From assembly GCA_963377175.1 (NCBI GenBank), contig CAUJNA010003294.1, positions 1,042,001 to 1,106,000 on the forward strand: 64,000 nt of DNA, written 5' to 3'. A program made the position numbers and the translations under genes. A model generated the notes under the pieces. The model did no database searches and had not been told where the DNA came from. It worked only from the letters and a program-made list of their open reading frames with translations. Source of the stretch: Effrenium voratum (Eukaryota; Sar; Dinophyceae; Suessiales; Symbiodiniaceae). Each line of letters begins with the position of its first letter. The stretch's first letter is position 1. Of the stretch, positions 1 through 13,900 are shown in pieces.

Positions 1-514
1 AACATCTGCAATGACTTGTGAATTTGATTTGCCAGACAACTAACTCTCTTCAAGGCGCAAGAACGATCTGCACGCAGCATCTCCAGCCGATCGTGATCCA
101 GTTCTGGCACGAGGGATGCAGCTGAAATGCGAGGTCGAATGACAAGCGCGAACCACTGTGCATCACTCTGACTCTCCATATCTCTCGTTCTGACGCATCT
201 TTCCTACAACGCTATCCCTCATCACAACCAAGCCCTGTGATTTTGGCAACACCCATGCATCCCCACTTGTGGGATTGTGCCTGCTGGTGTCTGGGTGTGG
301 GTCATCAACGGTGTCGAGCGGTTCTTCGCCTCGGCCCGCCTTTCAGGGCCGGGAAGCGGTCACACCGCTTCAGAACCTTTTGAAGATGCATTCCCAAGCC
401 AAAATCCCTGCTCCAGCCTGAAGCAAGCCTGCCCCAAACTCTTTCGGGAAAGGTCTTGCCCCCCAAACCCCCCTCAAAACTGGTCAAGAAAGTGAGCAAC
501 CCATTTTAGAAACC

Positions 515-665
515 GGCCAACTTCATCTAGCCCAGTCAAATCCCGTCTGAAGACCGGCCCAACTCCGGCCAAATCCCTCTAGAAAACCGGTCAACCTCCA
601 ACTCCAACCAAATCCTTCAGACTCCGGTCAAATCCCCTTACATCCGGTCAAATTCCCCTCCAGGA
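515..665. repeat. degenerate CCGGTCAAAT-type tandem repeat
   Basis: Variants of CCGGTCAAAT and CCGGCCAAAT recur about every 20-30 bases, with decayed spacers between them. It looks like an old minisatellite and has no coding potential. Confidence 0.5.
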
Positions 666-2752
666 ACCCATAGAAACCGTTCAGATGGACTCCTAAGAAG
701 AGCGTCGAGTCTTCTTTGTAACCTGAATTTGTCCTTTTTCTTTTTAAACTGTCTCTGGCCCTTGTTCAAACCACCGCCCCCCGCCTTTGCCAATTGTGAA
801 GCGACGACAGGCTTTCCCCGTTTTGCTGGCCCATTGCAAGCCCGGTCATCTAGAGGGATACCGTGGCTGCCCTGATCGCTGCGGGGCTTATTGCCCGCAA
901 CCTTTCAATAGGTCTTACTGTCGATGCAGCTGCACATGCGCAGTCCGGCGCCATATGATCGCCGACTGACATGTTTTTAGGCTGCCTTGGGTCGTGTTGC
1001 TTCTCTTGGAGCCCTCGCGCTCCAGTCGTAGACGAAAAGAAGTTTGTTTACAAGGTCTGCCGGCACGACGAGACCCTAGCCGATGCAGTTCTAAGCCTGC
1101 GCCGCGGACTTTGTACCGTTTTGTGCTTCTGCGCAGCAGGCTGGGGAGGTAATGGGGAGTATATGCGCACACCCCGTCTACACTGACGCTTCGCTTGGTG
1201 CAAGTCTTTTGGACACGGGTAAATTGCACTTCGCGTTGCCCGCCTGCCTTGAGGTCTTGTGTTTGCGTGAGCTGGTTTCCAAGGTAGAGGGTGGGTGCAT
1301 GTCTGCGTGTTTCCATGTGGCTTCAAGGGCCAGGGATTTGGCCGGCGTTTAGAGGGGATTTGGGCTTGATCGCTCGGGACGTTGATCGTGCGCCTCCAGC
1401 CTCTTTTGTGGCGACGACACTCTCTCCCGGCTCGGTTGACGGCGGTGGTGGCTTCTTGGGCGGAATCTAGCTGACACCGGAAGGTGTAAGCGATTGCCGC
1501 TGCCAGATGGTTCGCCGGGCCCAGCTTCTTTTCGGACGCTCGGCTGTCCGGGTCGTGGACGCGGTCGTCAAAGTCCTCCGACAGATCAAATGTCCGAGGT
1601 CGGCTGCGGGCGCTTGGACGGAGGGTCGCCACCACGCTGATGGTCAGCGCCCCTGGCCTGGCGCGGCGTCGTTGCCCAGAGTGGAGCTGGCGGCACCCTG
1701 TCCACCGACTTGAGACTGTGGTGGCGCGGTGAAGTCACTCGGCGCCGGCCATCAGATGTTCTGGTAGCGCACGTTGAAGAACTCCCTGTAAGCATGGCTG
1801 CGCAGGATATGTTGCGCCTCGCAGGTCCGTGGGTCGGTAAATGGTAATGAGCGCCGATGCCGGACGTGGCAAGGGTGTGCCGGATGAACCGTAGCCAAGC
1901 GAGAAGGTCACCTTCGCGAGGAGCGTTATTTGGTCTAGGCGCACCTCATTTGCCCACCGGTTGACTACCTCGATGGCAGGAGGTAGGTGGGCGCAAGGAA
2001 AACAGAGCGAAAATGTTGATCCTTTTTGCCAAAATGGCCGTCGAACGCATGAAGCAATCAAGCGATCTGAGATCCATCGTCTCGAGACAGTTGCAGACTG
2101 TTGTGTTAGGTTGTTGATTGTGCTTTCCCAAACAAACCAAGTAAGTGAAAGGATCACACACTCCACGTTGTGTTTCATAACACAAATTCAACCCCAAACA
2201 AGCTTGCTTCTGGGCATGACTGAAGGTCGACAATCTTGGCGGGCCGACATGGTTCTCATTCGAGAAAGCGTCGATGCATGCCACGATGATGGCCACGATG
2301 ACTGCGACATAGAGCTGAAGCACACCCCACCTCTCCGCACACGGTGTGCCAAACTTCACAACTCTTTGCGCCTATGCAAAGGCCGTCTTGCCAAGATTGA
2401 TGGGTCAATGCTTAGATGCAGCTGAAAGGCTCTCTGAACGCAGTGCCCCAGTCACCCGACTTGCACGTTAGCATCTGCTTGAGGTTGTGGCAGAAGCCCG
2501 GCTTTGTGACATAGCCCGAGTACTCCTGGCATGTACCTCCCAAGTACTGCGATTACTTGCCGTTTTTGTGTCCTGTGCTTCAGCCGGCAAGGAGCTTCGT
2601 GGCTGAGGCCGGCGCCCCAGTACTCTTGGGCCATCTTGACATCCAGGCAGTGCAAGACACATGGCTTCGACATCTTTCGCGACTTCCCCCCAAGTGGCGC
2701 CTATTGACGGAGTTCGAAAGCTCGCGTGGCTGCGGCAACGTGGCAGGCGATG

Positions 2753-2754
<2 letters not shown>

Positions 2755-2793
<39 letters not shown>

Positions 2794-2820
2794 CGCACAC
2801 ACACACACACATGCACACAC
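2755..2820. repeat. (CA)n microsatellite
   Basis: An almost pure CA dinucleotide run, interrupted by ATGCG and ATG and followed by an A-tract. Open frames crossing it encode only His/Thr or Cys/Val strings and are not genes. Confidence 0.9.
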
Positions 2821-5800
2821 AAAAAAAAAGGCATCCGCTCATCAACACATCCGACACCCAGCTTGTCAAATTTAGAAAAACGGAGATGCTGAGGGCCCAG
2901 CATGGCCAGCACCAAGCATGATTTCGCGCCCAATCTTGGGTTGCACAATGAGCACCACTGCATTGCTGACATCTCTGCGTGTGCTAGAAAATCTGTGTGT
3001 CAAGGGCCATTGATTGCCTTGATGGGCTGTTTCAATGCAACAATGAGCCTGCTTGCAGACTAGGGATGTGTTTGGCTCAGCTGGGTTCAAGCTCGGAGTC
3101 AAGCAGCGAAGGCACAGACAGGATGCTTCACCACTCCAAGTCCCGAATGCGAAGAAAGTGAAGTCTTGCCTGGAGGGTCAAGAGCAAATTTATTGAGCCA
3201 GACCATCTTGTATGCCAAACATCTACTATGCGTTGCGGCATCCTTTCCCAGCAAAGATGACTGCCATTATGCAATTGTTTCACTGCCCGCCGTCGCCCTT
3301 CCGTTAACTTTGCCCCAAAATCCCCAAATGTACGTGTTGCGTCCTCTTTGGGGTTTAGGATGCTTAGGCTGCTGAGTTTGATGTTTTCCATATTTAGTTG
3401 CTAGGGTTTTAGGATAATTTCAGGTGGTTCAGGCTTTTGTGTCGGGTTTAGGGCAAGACAGCAGTTAACAACTGCCATGATAGAGTCGCAAGTCGGAAGA
3501 AACAGACTTGACTGCCCGCAAGCCGAGCTTGGTCTAGTCTTGGATGTCCCAAAGTTCGTTGTTTCTGCGCATGATGCGATTTCGAGGTTTGGTCCGGAGC
3601 GCTCGCGCGCAACACATACTCCGAATTTGGCAAAGGCATCCCAGCATTCACGCACACATCAAACATGCTCCTGGGGAATGCTCTTTTGGGAGTGCTGAAT
3701 GCAGCTCTGCATTTCTGAGCAGTGGAACGTGTGCGTTTCCTTTGCATCTCCTCTTAGATTCTGTTGTCTGAGATTGTGCGTGCGCGCATCTGTCACTCGC
3801 TGATCTGCACCTACTATGTTTGCTCTACCAGATTGCAATGTTCGAGCTGCTGCAAGCGATTGTCGCCGCAATGCATTTGTGCAACGTTCCACAGTAAAAA
3901 GTACAACATCCGGAGACACATACAAGAGCAATACTAGCAAATCGCAAGTTTGCAACGTGCCACAACAAAAGCAGTCTGACGCGCTGCAACTTCCTGCGTG
4001 GAAAGATTGAAGAGATATATAGGGTTCCACAAAGGCAGCCCGATCAAGCCTCATTTGCGCATTACCTCCATAGAGCGCACACTCTCGCGGAGCTGGCCTC
4101 TTTCCGAGTTTCTTGTTTGCTTCTGTCTCTTGGGGGCACCGATGTATTTGGGCGAGCTTCGGGTGGGCGAAGGACTGATGGGTGGGCAAACGCGAGATTT
4201 GCGCGAGACTCCTGCGAGACCCGAAAAAGACTTTTTGTTTTGAGAACAGCGCTTTGTGACGCCTTGCTCAATCTTTGGAGCGCACTATTTACAATCAGCG
4301 TGCCATCCCCCAGCCGGAATTTCGAAATGAATATGAGTCCATCACTGAACTTCCAAATGGAAGGGTTGCTTGTCAAATTGAATTGCAGGAAAGAGAATGA
4401 CTCGCCGAGAGCCTGGCCGAGTCTACCTTTTGTAGCTCGAACTCTATGTGGCCGGCATTTTGCCAGCCGATGCCCGTTTGGAGCTTCAATTTGAAGAACC
4501 ACGTGCTCCTAGCATTTCGGAGGTTCCAGTCAGAGTTTGGGTGGCCCTGCGCTTCGCAAAAAAAAAAAAAGAGGAAGAGACATGGTCGCTTGACGTCGCT
4601 GTCGCTTGTGCAAAACTGTACAACTGGAACTGAGAAAGAGTGTTCTGGGGTTTGCGAAGGCTGCAACTGGAGGTGCAATCATGCAGGTTCCTGCGACTCG
4701 TGCACCGAATTTCTCAGTCAGTCGAAGGCGTAGGCTAGTCGCCGTATCTGACTGGCTGAAGGAAGCGGCCGGCTCAGGGGGAAGATGGTATTCACCTGGT
4801 CCTGTCAAAGCATCCTTAAGCCAGCACAATCATCGGCTTCATCTGAGACGTGGTCGATCCAGTGCATGCGACGTGAGCACTGCCTGTGAAAAGGTCGAAT
4901 AGCTAGCCCACATCAAGCCAGAAATCGGAACCATTTCAATACTGCCCAGTCGGAACAACAGTGCTCATTGGGGGCATTTGGTTTCTGTGTGATGATCACT
5001 GCCATGCCCGTGTCCTGCGCCAGAACGCACATGAATCCCAGCAGATCTAACCTCGACCCGGTGCCGACGGCACTCGCGCGAACCACGCAACTACGTATGA
5101 AACCTCATTGATCCTGCGCAAAGCGCCCTCCCCCCCTGTCGTGTTCACGAAAAGGAGAGAACTTGCCTGGAGGCTTGCATGAGGATTCATATGGAGTGGG
5201 TTAGGGCAGGTTGAAAGAAATCTACAGTTAGGGCTTGCTTGGCGGTGGTTTCTTTCATTGAGGTTCAAAGGACTTCGGCTTCAGTACTGGGTCGGGGATC
5301 TCCAAAAAAGCACAAAGGCAAATAATCCAAGCAGGAATGGAGCAGACCAGCGTGCAAACAGATCAAACAAATAGTCCAAGCTCATTTATCTAAAACCGCT
5401 GCTCCAAGAAGATATGTGTCAGGTGAATTACGGTTTCTGAAGTGATCAAACGGATCAAAAGCTCATGATGAGTCCGCCGAAAAGCTCGCGGCAGCTCCCT
5501 CCAGCCGCCTCTGCTCTCAAGCTCAGGCCGTTTTAGGAGTCTCGCACAACGAAACAGGTCAGTTGACAGGACCCTCCGATTTGCCGCACAGACTGATCTT
5601 TCAATAATCATGTAGAGGTCTCAAAACGATACACGCTTAAAAGTGTTGTCCCCAAGGGAAGTCCCGTTCACTTGGAGACAAAATCAAATGCGAACATGTC
5701 AAAATGTGGGACGTTTCAATGGGAGGTTTCATCAAATGATCTAGCTACTTCAATCACTGCAAGTGGCTTTAAATCATATAGCTGCTCTGAAGAACAAGTA

Positions 5801-7075
5801 GATACCCTCCAACTTCCGATCCCTTTCCTCCCCCCCCTCCCAGGCCAAAAAAAAAAAAGCCCTTGACCCGCACCCCTCCAACTCGCTTCCCCCCCCCCCC
5901 CAACCCACTGGGCCCCCTGCTGGTTGTCCTTGAGCTCCAGCCTGGGGGGGTCCCCCCGCAGCTGCTGCACCAACGCCTTGGCGTCATCGTCAAGTGGGCG
6001 TGGTCAAAAATAGGGCAACCCCGAAATGGCTTGCCCCGGTACATGGTTTTCACCAGGACGAAAATCATAGGTTGGCATGTATGGCCCCCATGATCCCAGG
6101 GTGTACCCAAAAAACACACACACCCTATGAGTTACCGAAATGGAGGTGGAGGGGCCTAGGAAAGAACCTCCTGTCAGCTTCCATGATTGTTGGAGGGAGG
6201 CTTTGCCAATCATGGTCTCCAAATGCGGGTCTCCAAGATGGTCGGCATGAAATGAGCTCCAAAATGCAAAGCGACACTCTGAATTGCGAGAGTATTTGGC
6301 CTATGGTGCTACTATATCTCCCAGCTGCTAGCGGAGATCGTATTGATGTGACTGGCATTCTCAAAACAAGTGTCACTTGCAGCACTGTCAACGCGGGGTG
6401 CTTGAGAATTATCAATTGCAGGCAAGCCCGTCACGGCTGGTCGCAACATATGCGCGTCCATGGCGTCCCTGCTCGCTGATTTGTTTTTGGCGTTGCCTGC
6501 AACCATGGCTCCTGCACAACCTGAGGTTCAACCTGCGGATCCAATGAGAAACAAAGGCACCTCTGGGATGTTGTGTTGGATTCTGTTTGCAGCCTTCCAA
6601 TTGGAGGTGGGACAAATCCGCAGTCTCACAAGTCCCAACAATACGATGTCCTGCCCATTGGGCAATGATATCATGACTGGCTTGGAGGCAGCGGCTCGCG
6701 GCTGAGCTTCGGACACTGCCCACCATGTAGCCTTAGCGGCGGTGCTCAGTGACCAGCTGAAGGCTCCCGAGAAGCATTAGGCTCATGTGGTTGGATTCAA
6801 AAGCTTCCTTTGAAGCTTGCCCGGCTTGGTCAAGTGATGGCCACAAGGCCTGCTAGATCGATCTAAACAAGATCGATACATCAACATCATCCGGTTCTGT
6901 CACCTGATGAAAGAACAGCAATTCAGCCAACATACTGTAGATCACGTCATGTCCCCAAAGAGGCTTCCGGACGCGCTGAAAATGAATGGGACCATGAGTT
7001 GGGTTTCCAGGGCCGCGGGCGCCAGTAGAGCCGCACCAGCCGCACCCTCCCCGAGCCTTATGCATCGACATCAAG

Positions 7076-7190
7076 GAGTGAAATGGCTGTGGGTCAAAAA
7101 ACCGGTACCAAAATGGAACCCTGGTAAGTGGAAACATGGACCAAAACCTGCGTAACCCCTCCTGGTTAAATTTGAGCCATACCCAAATGT
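7076..7190 (+). repeat. dispersed repeat copy A
   Basis: About 110 bp containing AAATGGCTGTGGGTCAAA, ACCAAAATGGAACCCTGG and AAGTGGAAACATGG. The reverse complement of 8,735-8,850 shows the same blocks in the same order, so this is one copy of a dispersed family with its partner inverted about 1.6 kb away. Confidence 0.6.
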
Positions 7191-7959
7191 AGATGACAGA
7201 CAGGCAGAGTGTTACCCATGCATGACTGGATGAAACTAGAGAGAGGAAAGCAAATAGAGCAAAAAATCCCCTTACAATTAAAGAGCAACCAATGTGCGAT
7301 TTGCAAGCAGTAAAGAGATCGGTAGATTGGAAGCAAAACAAACTGAATATGGTGTCCAGGGATTGTTTGAGTTGGGTTCGAACATATCAACGGCAAGAAC
7401 TTGCTTTGTTTAGCAGTGTCGGAGGGAGGGTCTTCAGCATGGATGCTCAAGAGGCAGACTAAGAAGTGAGATGGACAATGAGCTGGGAAAAGCAGAAGGG
7501 ATGGTGACCTCTTTTAACAAACAAAAAGCTTTGCAGAGCTGGTGTTGTAAATGTTCTTGATCATGCATTGTGAGCCTTCTCGCAAAGTGTGTTGCAAGCT
7601 TGTGGAAGAGTGACAATCAAAACGAATCACAAGTGGGACTGCCGGTGAGAAACAATCCCATCAAGGGCGTGCTCTGGCCCATGAAAATCGTTCGGGCTCA
7701 GACATGCTTCCCGTAGATTCTCCCGTCCCGTGCTTCCCTTCCGACCATGCTTCCGACCCGCAATGCTCAGTGGAGATTGCAAAGCCAGGACGGGAATTTA
7801 GATTGCACACCCGACAACTACACGGGCAAAAAGACGAAGTGGGATTTCCAAGAGCCCTGGCACGACTTAACTGTGCTGAGTCGAGTTACACAGCTTTGCA
7901 AGAAGGTCTTCCGTCAAACAGGACAGCACTCTCAATCTGTTTGCAGGCAATGATCTGGT

Positions 7960-10900
7960 CTAGTCTGATGATGAGTCTGATGCTGGATTCTTGGCTTCGA
8001 CACAAACCTGGCCTTCCTCCTGTACGTACTCGCCGTGGTGCCAGGGGTTGCTGGCAGCCTCTCTCAAGATGTGCAAAGAAATGATGAAGCGCATCCGCTT
8101 CGTCCCAGTTTTGTCTTTTGATTCCGGTGATTTGTCTTTCGATTCCAGCTACTTTCCAGGGTTGCCAGTTTAGACTGGAGGAGGCTGATAAACGGCGTAT
8201 CGACAAAAAGGGGGGCGGCAGCCAGCCATGCCGCCCTCTTATCATTGTGTTCCCCCATCGATGCCGATGAAAGACCAAACGTACCCATGAGAGCAAACTG
8301 ACAACAATATCTCCCTTTTTATCAGAAACATAGCTGTTTCTCCTGCCCGTCAAATCCACCAACCTTCGGCAATTAGGCATGGCCACCAAGCGCAAGAAGA
8401 GCAAGAACAAGGGCAAATAGGACTCGGAACGAGAAGAAGAAAAGCAACAAGAGCAATCGGAGTCCGAAGCCCCCCTCCCCCCCACAAACCCCACCACCCC
8501 CCCCCCCCACAAATATATATATATATATATATAATGTATATGATTATATATATATATATGTGTATATATATATATATATGTTATTATGAAGATTAAAACC
8601 AAAAAAAACAAAAACAAAAACGGCCTCGCCTCGATGGTCTCGCTGAGCAGCACCGCGTCCCCGTGAGCCAAGGCGTGGAGCTCGGTGTCCAAGGCGTGGG
8701 CCAAGGCCTCCCATTCCCACGGTTACGGTTGAGACCTTTGGGTGTGGCTCAAAACTAAACCGGAGGGGCAAACCGCAGGTTTTGGTTTCCATGTTTCCAC
8801 TTAGGGTTCCATTTCGGAATTCCGGCTTGAGCCACAGCCATTTGGCCACGGGCCAAAATCCAAATCGTACCCCAGTGAACATCCCAATCCCCACTATCGA
8901 CTGAAGTGGGTGCACGTACCCCACAAAGGGTACCATTGGTTTGGACCCACAGCCATTTGTTGTATGCTCCTGTTACATTGCTCTTGATTTCCCTGTGGTC
9001 ACCATGTTTGCCCAATTGGTTGCCTACTTGGTTGCCTATTTGGTTGCCTACGTCGTTGCCTATGTCTCTTTTGGTTGCCGATTTGTTTGCTTGCTTGCCG
9101 TGTTGCCATGACTCACTATGCTTGCCGATTTGTGTGCCTGTTTGTTTGCTTGCTTGCTTTGTTACCATTGCTCATGGTCGCTCATGTGTGTGAAGTTGCT
9201 GACCCAAGCATTTGAGCTGATGGCTCAAGTAGGAAAGTTGCCGGAAGACAGTCTTGCCCATTTTTTCTGCAGAAACTGCCACTGCGGTCACAATCAATAC
9301 CGAAAGCAAAGCAAGGAGACACGCCCCCTCCCTGTTCAATTGCCTTCAATGAGCAAAACAATGGGGCGATGGGCCATTCATACCCTGCTGTGAGAATTAA
9401 GCAAATCAACGGGGTTGGACCCTTAGCACAAACTCAGGAAAATCCACATGATTATGTTTTGTGAGGTAGTCCAAGTAAAGTCAATTATTTTGGTGTGGCC
9501 TGGTGGTTTCCTCTTGGTCTTCCTTTAAGGACCACACACAGAAGGCAGCCTCAAAAAAGACGCACCCAACCGCCTCCATGCGGTGCTCCAGAGATCTGTT
9601 GGCGTGGCGCTTGCCCTTGAAATCCGGCACTGCCACCTCGCGTTCCCCCGAGCCCCCGCGGGGCTCGGGGGCTGCGTGGCCCAAACATGGCCTTGGGCCC
9701 CAAGAGGCTCGCCCAGGCCTTAGGCAACCTCATGGCAAGTAAGGCAAGGCAAGGGCCCCCTTGCAAGATGGTCTGCCCGCTTCAAGTTGAAGCAGCCAAG
9801 AATAAAAGCAGGAAACCTGACTGCGACAAACAAGCTTCAGCACAAATGCGCCCATCCCCCAACGGCGTGTAACAGCTGTTCGGTACCTGCCTGCCACTCC
9901 GGCTGATCCTCCAAGGTCTTGTTCAAGATCAGGGCGGCGCGGGGGTTGTTGGGGTAGGTGGCGAAGTTCGTGACCGAGCGCTGGCCTGTACGGTTCTCCT
10001 GGCGCCTCTTGAGGCGCGCGGACTCGCCCTGCGTCACGATCTCCCCCGAGAGAAACCGCTCCACGGCCTCGATGGGCACCAAACCCGTGTGCTCCCCGTC
10101 GATGGCGTCGAACAAGTCGATCAGCTCACGCAGCAAGCCCAGGTCCGCCTTGCCCGCGTGCGCCGAGCGGTTCGCATTGCTCTCGGACGGGGGGCGCTTG
10201 ATCCACTGCAGCATGATCTTGATGTCCGAGACTTTGGCCAAGGGGAAAACGGCTTTGAGAAATCCCCGCAAGGTCAACTCCTGCGAAGCGCTGGGGGTTT
10301 GGGAGGACGGCTTCTCCTCTGCCACCTCCCGCAGCATCAGCTCGATCTCCACCTTGCGTCGGTGTGCAATGTCGGCGCTCGACATGTGCTTGGGCTGCTG
10401 CGTGGGCAAGCCGGCCTCAGGAATGGGCCGATCCGTTCCAACCGAGACAACTCGTCAAACCGGGTCCGACGGGCCGACGGATCTGGCGGTCGACCGAAAA
10501 ACCGGTTCTTCGGCCCCGCCTTCAGGAGCGAGCGTATGCCTCCGCCCTCCTTGAGCCAATAGTCGCTCCGGTAGAGGTCGAAGGCAGCCAGCACCTCCGC
10601 GTGCTTGAAGAGGCATCTCTCCTCGCTTCAAAACAAAGCAAGCCGTCCATTCGGGCTATGCTAGAACGTTGGAACACGGACCAAGCACTGAACTGGATAC
10701 CAAATAAAAAACCAAACTGGAAACAAGGAAACTAAAACACGAATCAGACGGGAAAAAAAGAAGAGAAATAACTGAACTCCATGCTCGATGAGGTCTCCTC
10801 ATCCTTGCACCCCGAGTTCTCGGAGCCCGCCAGCTCCTCGGTGGAGTGCCGCGGCCGCTCGGCCAAGGTGGTTTCGAACTCCTCGGGATTGGACGCCCTC

Positions 10901-13900
10901 CGGCCTTTTGGTTTGAAACAACTGGGTGCCTGGAAATCACGGAGCCCAAGTCCAGGTGGACATCCACAGTCAGAAGGAGCGGCACCAAGGGGGGGAAAAA
11001 GGGCACCAAGGGGAAAAAAAAAGAAAAAAAGCGCCTTCGAGGGGGGGAAAAACCTGAAGAGCTCGGCTTCAAGCGCCACCTTTGGTTCAACAACCTTGGG
11101 CTCCCTTTAAAGGGCAGGGGGCGGGGGTTGAGGGGTTGACAACGGTTGAGGGCTTGCGTCACTCGGAACTTTCGCATTTTCCTGGAGCACCCGCTGATTG
11201 ATGGTGCGAGAGGGCTGGGAGGTGCTGGATACCACCGAGTTCACCGCAGCCTGCACCTCCACGGGCGTGATGGGCCGAGTGATGTTGCCTCACGGGTGAA
11301 GGCAACCCATGGGCGTCAACGGAAAGAAGCCCAAAGCTGGATAGACACGGGAAAGACGACTCCCGTGAATTTGTTAAGAAGCGTATCTGAAATATGGAAT
11401 AAACTCGCCAAGTTTGGGGTATGTGTCATTCCAAACACATGTTCTCCATGTTCTGCCATGATCATGCTTCGACACAAAGCGATGCAAGACTCAAGGTTCT
11501 GAGGCCGCAACTGATTTTTGTCAAATAGGCAAGGACTCTTGGCTGAAAAGAGCTGGGTGGATCATTTCGAGACACCCAAAAAAAAACGGCTTCGGCGTTG
11601 CGTTGCTTTCCCTTTAAAACACCCAAAAAGGTGTGTTCCCCAAAAAAGAAAGACATGCCCAGCCGCCCAGCCCCATGCCAAGCCACAGGGCAGCACGCCG
11701 CCCCGTGCCAGATGGCTGCTGCTGGCCGTCCAAAGGCGGCCCTGCAAGACCCGCTGCCTTCGGCAGTGGGCGGAGTTGGGCCGACTCCTGAGCCGTTTGC
11801 GGGCCTTGAGACATTCAAAAAGCCATCCACTATCGGGGTTTGCCCTTTTCTTGGGGGTGCACTGTTTTGGAGTTGGTTAAAGGAAAATTAAAATAGGGCG
11901 ACCCCTTTTCAGGGCTAGTTTGGAGACAGACCCATTTCAGAAAAGGTTCGACGAGTCCCTGGTAACGCGCATATTCAAACAGTGTTTGTCTCAGCCAGAG
12001 TCCCATCGGCAAACGGCAGCGAATGAAATCTCCCAACCCAAACCAGAATCATCAAACAACAGGCAGCCCCCTTCCATGTTCGCTTCAGGCTCTTCTTTTC
12101 TAAACTTCTGGTTTGTTCTTTTTGGCACACTAGAAACTCCAACCTATGGAAAAATCTGCGGGAAACCTATGGGGAACCTCTGAGAAAAACACAGGGGGAA
12201 GCTATGGGTATCCCTGAACGAAAACTTGTGGGACGTGCGTGAACATCAAGCACCTTCGGCCACCTCGCCTGTGCCACACCTTCTGCAGCCGGCGCCGGTA
12301 CTCCCGGCGCGCGAAGACGTCCTTGGCCTCCACCGCCAGCTCCGCCTGGATGGCCTCGGGACGGACAGAATGCAAGGGCACCAGAAGCTCCTTTTCGGTT
12401 TTTTGAAGGGAGGCCAAAGAAACCATGGAGTTGGCCCATTTAGAGGCAAAGGTAAACCAAAACATCACTCTTTGAACAGGGGGGAGTATCCTTTAGCCAG
12501 TCCTCAGGGGCGGGCCAACTCCCAATATGCCCAATGGTTTGGGGGGCATCACTGCGTGTTGAGTAGGTCGCCATATCAGATTCCCATCTTAGTGGGTCGC
12601 ACTTTGAACAACTCACACCAAAAGCATCGCAGGCACCACCAGGAGTACACACACACCATGCTTTTGCGTGGACAAGAAAGCAGCTCTCTTTGTGTGAGGT
12701 TGCACCCCTGCGCACTTTCGAGTCACCACTCCTGGTGGTGGGTCTTCTCTACCTGTCCAAGTCCCGAAGGAAGTCTCGAGACCTGGGCTGATCGGACCTG
12801 TGAGCTCCTTTCGCTTTCGGGAAGGTGCCTGCTCCCGGATCTCCAGGTCTAGGGTGTTCACCGCCAGCTTGTCCAAGGGCTTGCTGCGCTCCAGCTTGAT
12901 CTGCTCCAGCTCTACACTCAGCGCCACCTCCGGAGGCTGCCCGAGCTTGGGCTGAAAAGGGAACTCAAGCCCTGAAAGTCCATTGAATTTTGAGGCAAAC
13001 CCTAAGTAGAAGTGGGTGTGAAGGGCAAGGGAACCCACCTTGGGTGTGAAGGGTCGGCTTCCATCTGATTTCCTGAGCTCAGCTGTTGAATTTGGGAAAG
13101 GTTTTCCGTGACCCAGATAGCGCCCCATAAGTTCAGCGAGTGGCTCTCTCGCGGTGTCCTGCTCAAACACTACGTCTGTGCCATTGACATTCATTCAGGT
13201 TCACGATTTGGCGAAATCTGCATGGTGTTCTTTAGGCTTCGAATCGTTCGACGCACCTCAACTTCCGCCCCTGCTGTCAACCTTCAATTGATCACATCCG
13301 CCAGCTAAACGCTGCCAATGATTCCTACCTGGCATGCCCAATTGTTATACAACTCGTTCACATCACGTGAACGCATCATGCAATTCGTTCACATCATGTG
13401 AACGCTTTGTCAAAAAAAATGCCAAGGCACTATCAGTGAAAGGAACCTGGGCTAATGGCGAAACCTCCTGAAATGTGAGCAAGCAGATCCGGTATTGTCC
13501 ATTGAACCTGCCAGGGGACTAAGCTCATCCCCTATCAGTGACCAACAGCCCAAGGCTTCGCTTGGCGGTTGAATTGGAAGCTTCCTGCGACACCTGAGCA
13601 TACCTTGCGAACAATTGAGCACTCGTCTCATGGCAAGCAAAATGCTCAGAGGCCTCACCTGCCAAGCTTGCAAACAGGGGAGCAAGAACACCTCCACGTC
13701 CAAGCTCACTGCACGCTCCGGCGCGCCCCTCTTTCTTTTCTTGCCTCTTTCTCCAGTCTTCCCCCTCCCCTCCTCCTCCCCTCCCCTCCTCCCCTCCCCT
13801 CCTCCCCTCCCCTCCTCCCCTCCCTCCCTCCCCTCCCCTCCTCCCCTCCCCTCCTCCCCTCCCCTCCTCCCCTCTCCACCCTCTCCGCCTCTTTCGCTGA

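Larger units (their letters stand above)
1..7959. other. gene-poor region, no supported gene
   Basis: I see no exon chain here on either strand. Open frames are short, lack recognisable motifs and do not join through AG|G acceptors. The stretch holds simple and dispersed repeats (listed separately) and homopolymer runs. It lies 3' of the last assembled minus-strand gene, so it may be an intergenic spacer or the start of another gene whose exons I cannot recognise. Confidence 0.45.

Noticed and set aside
2556..2972. Open frames around the CA repeat on both strands
   Set aside because: All depend on the dinucleotide repeat and none has a motif or a joining exon.
8820..8850. Possible spliced-leader relic (TGGCTCAAG on the minus strand)
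   Set aside because: Only the last nine bases agree; the conserved CCGTAGCCATTT part is not in the right place.
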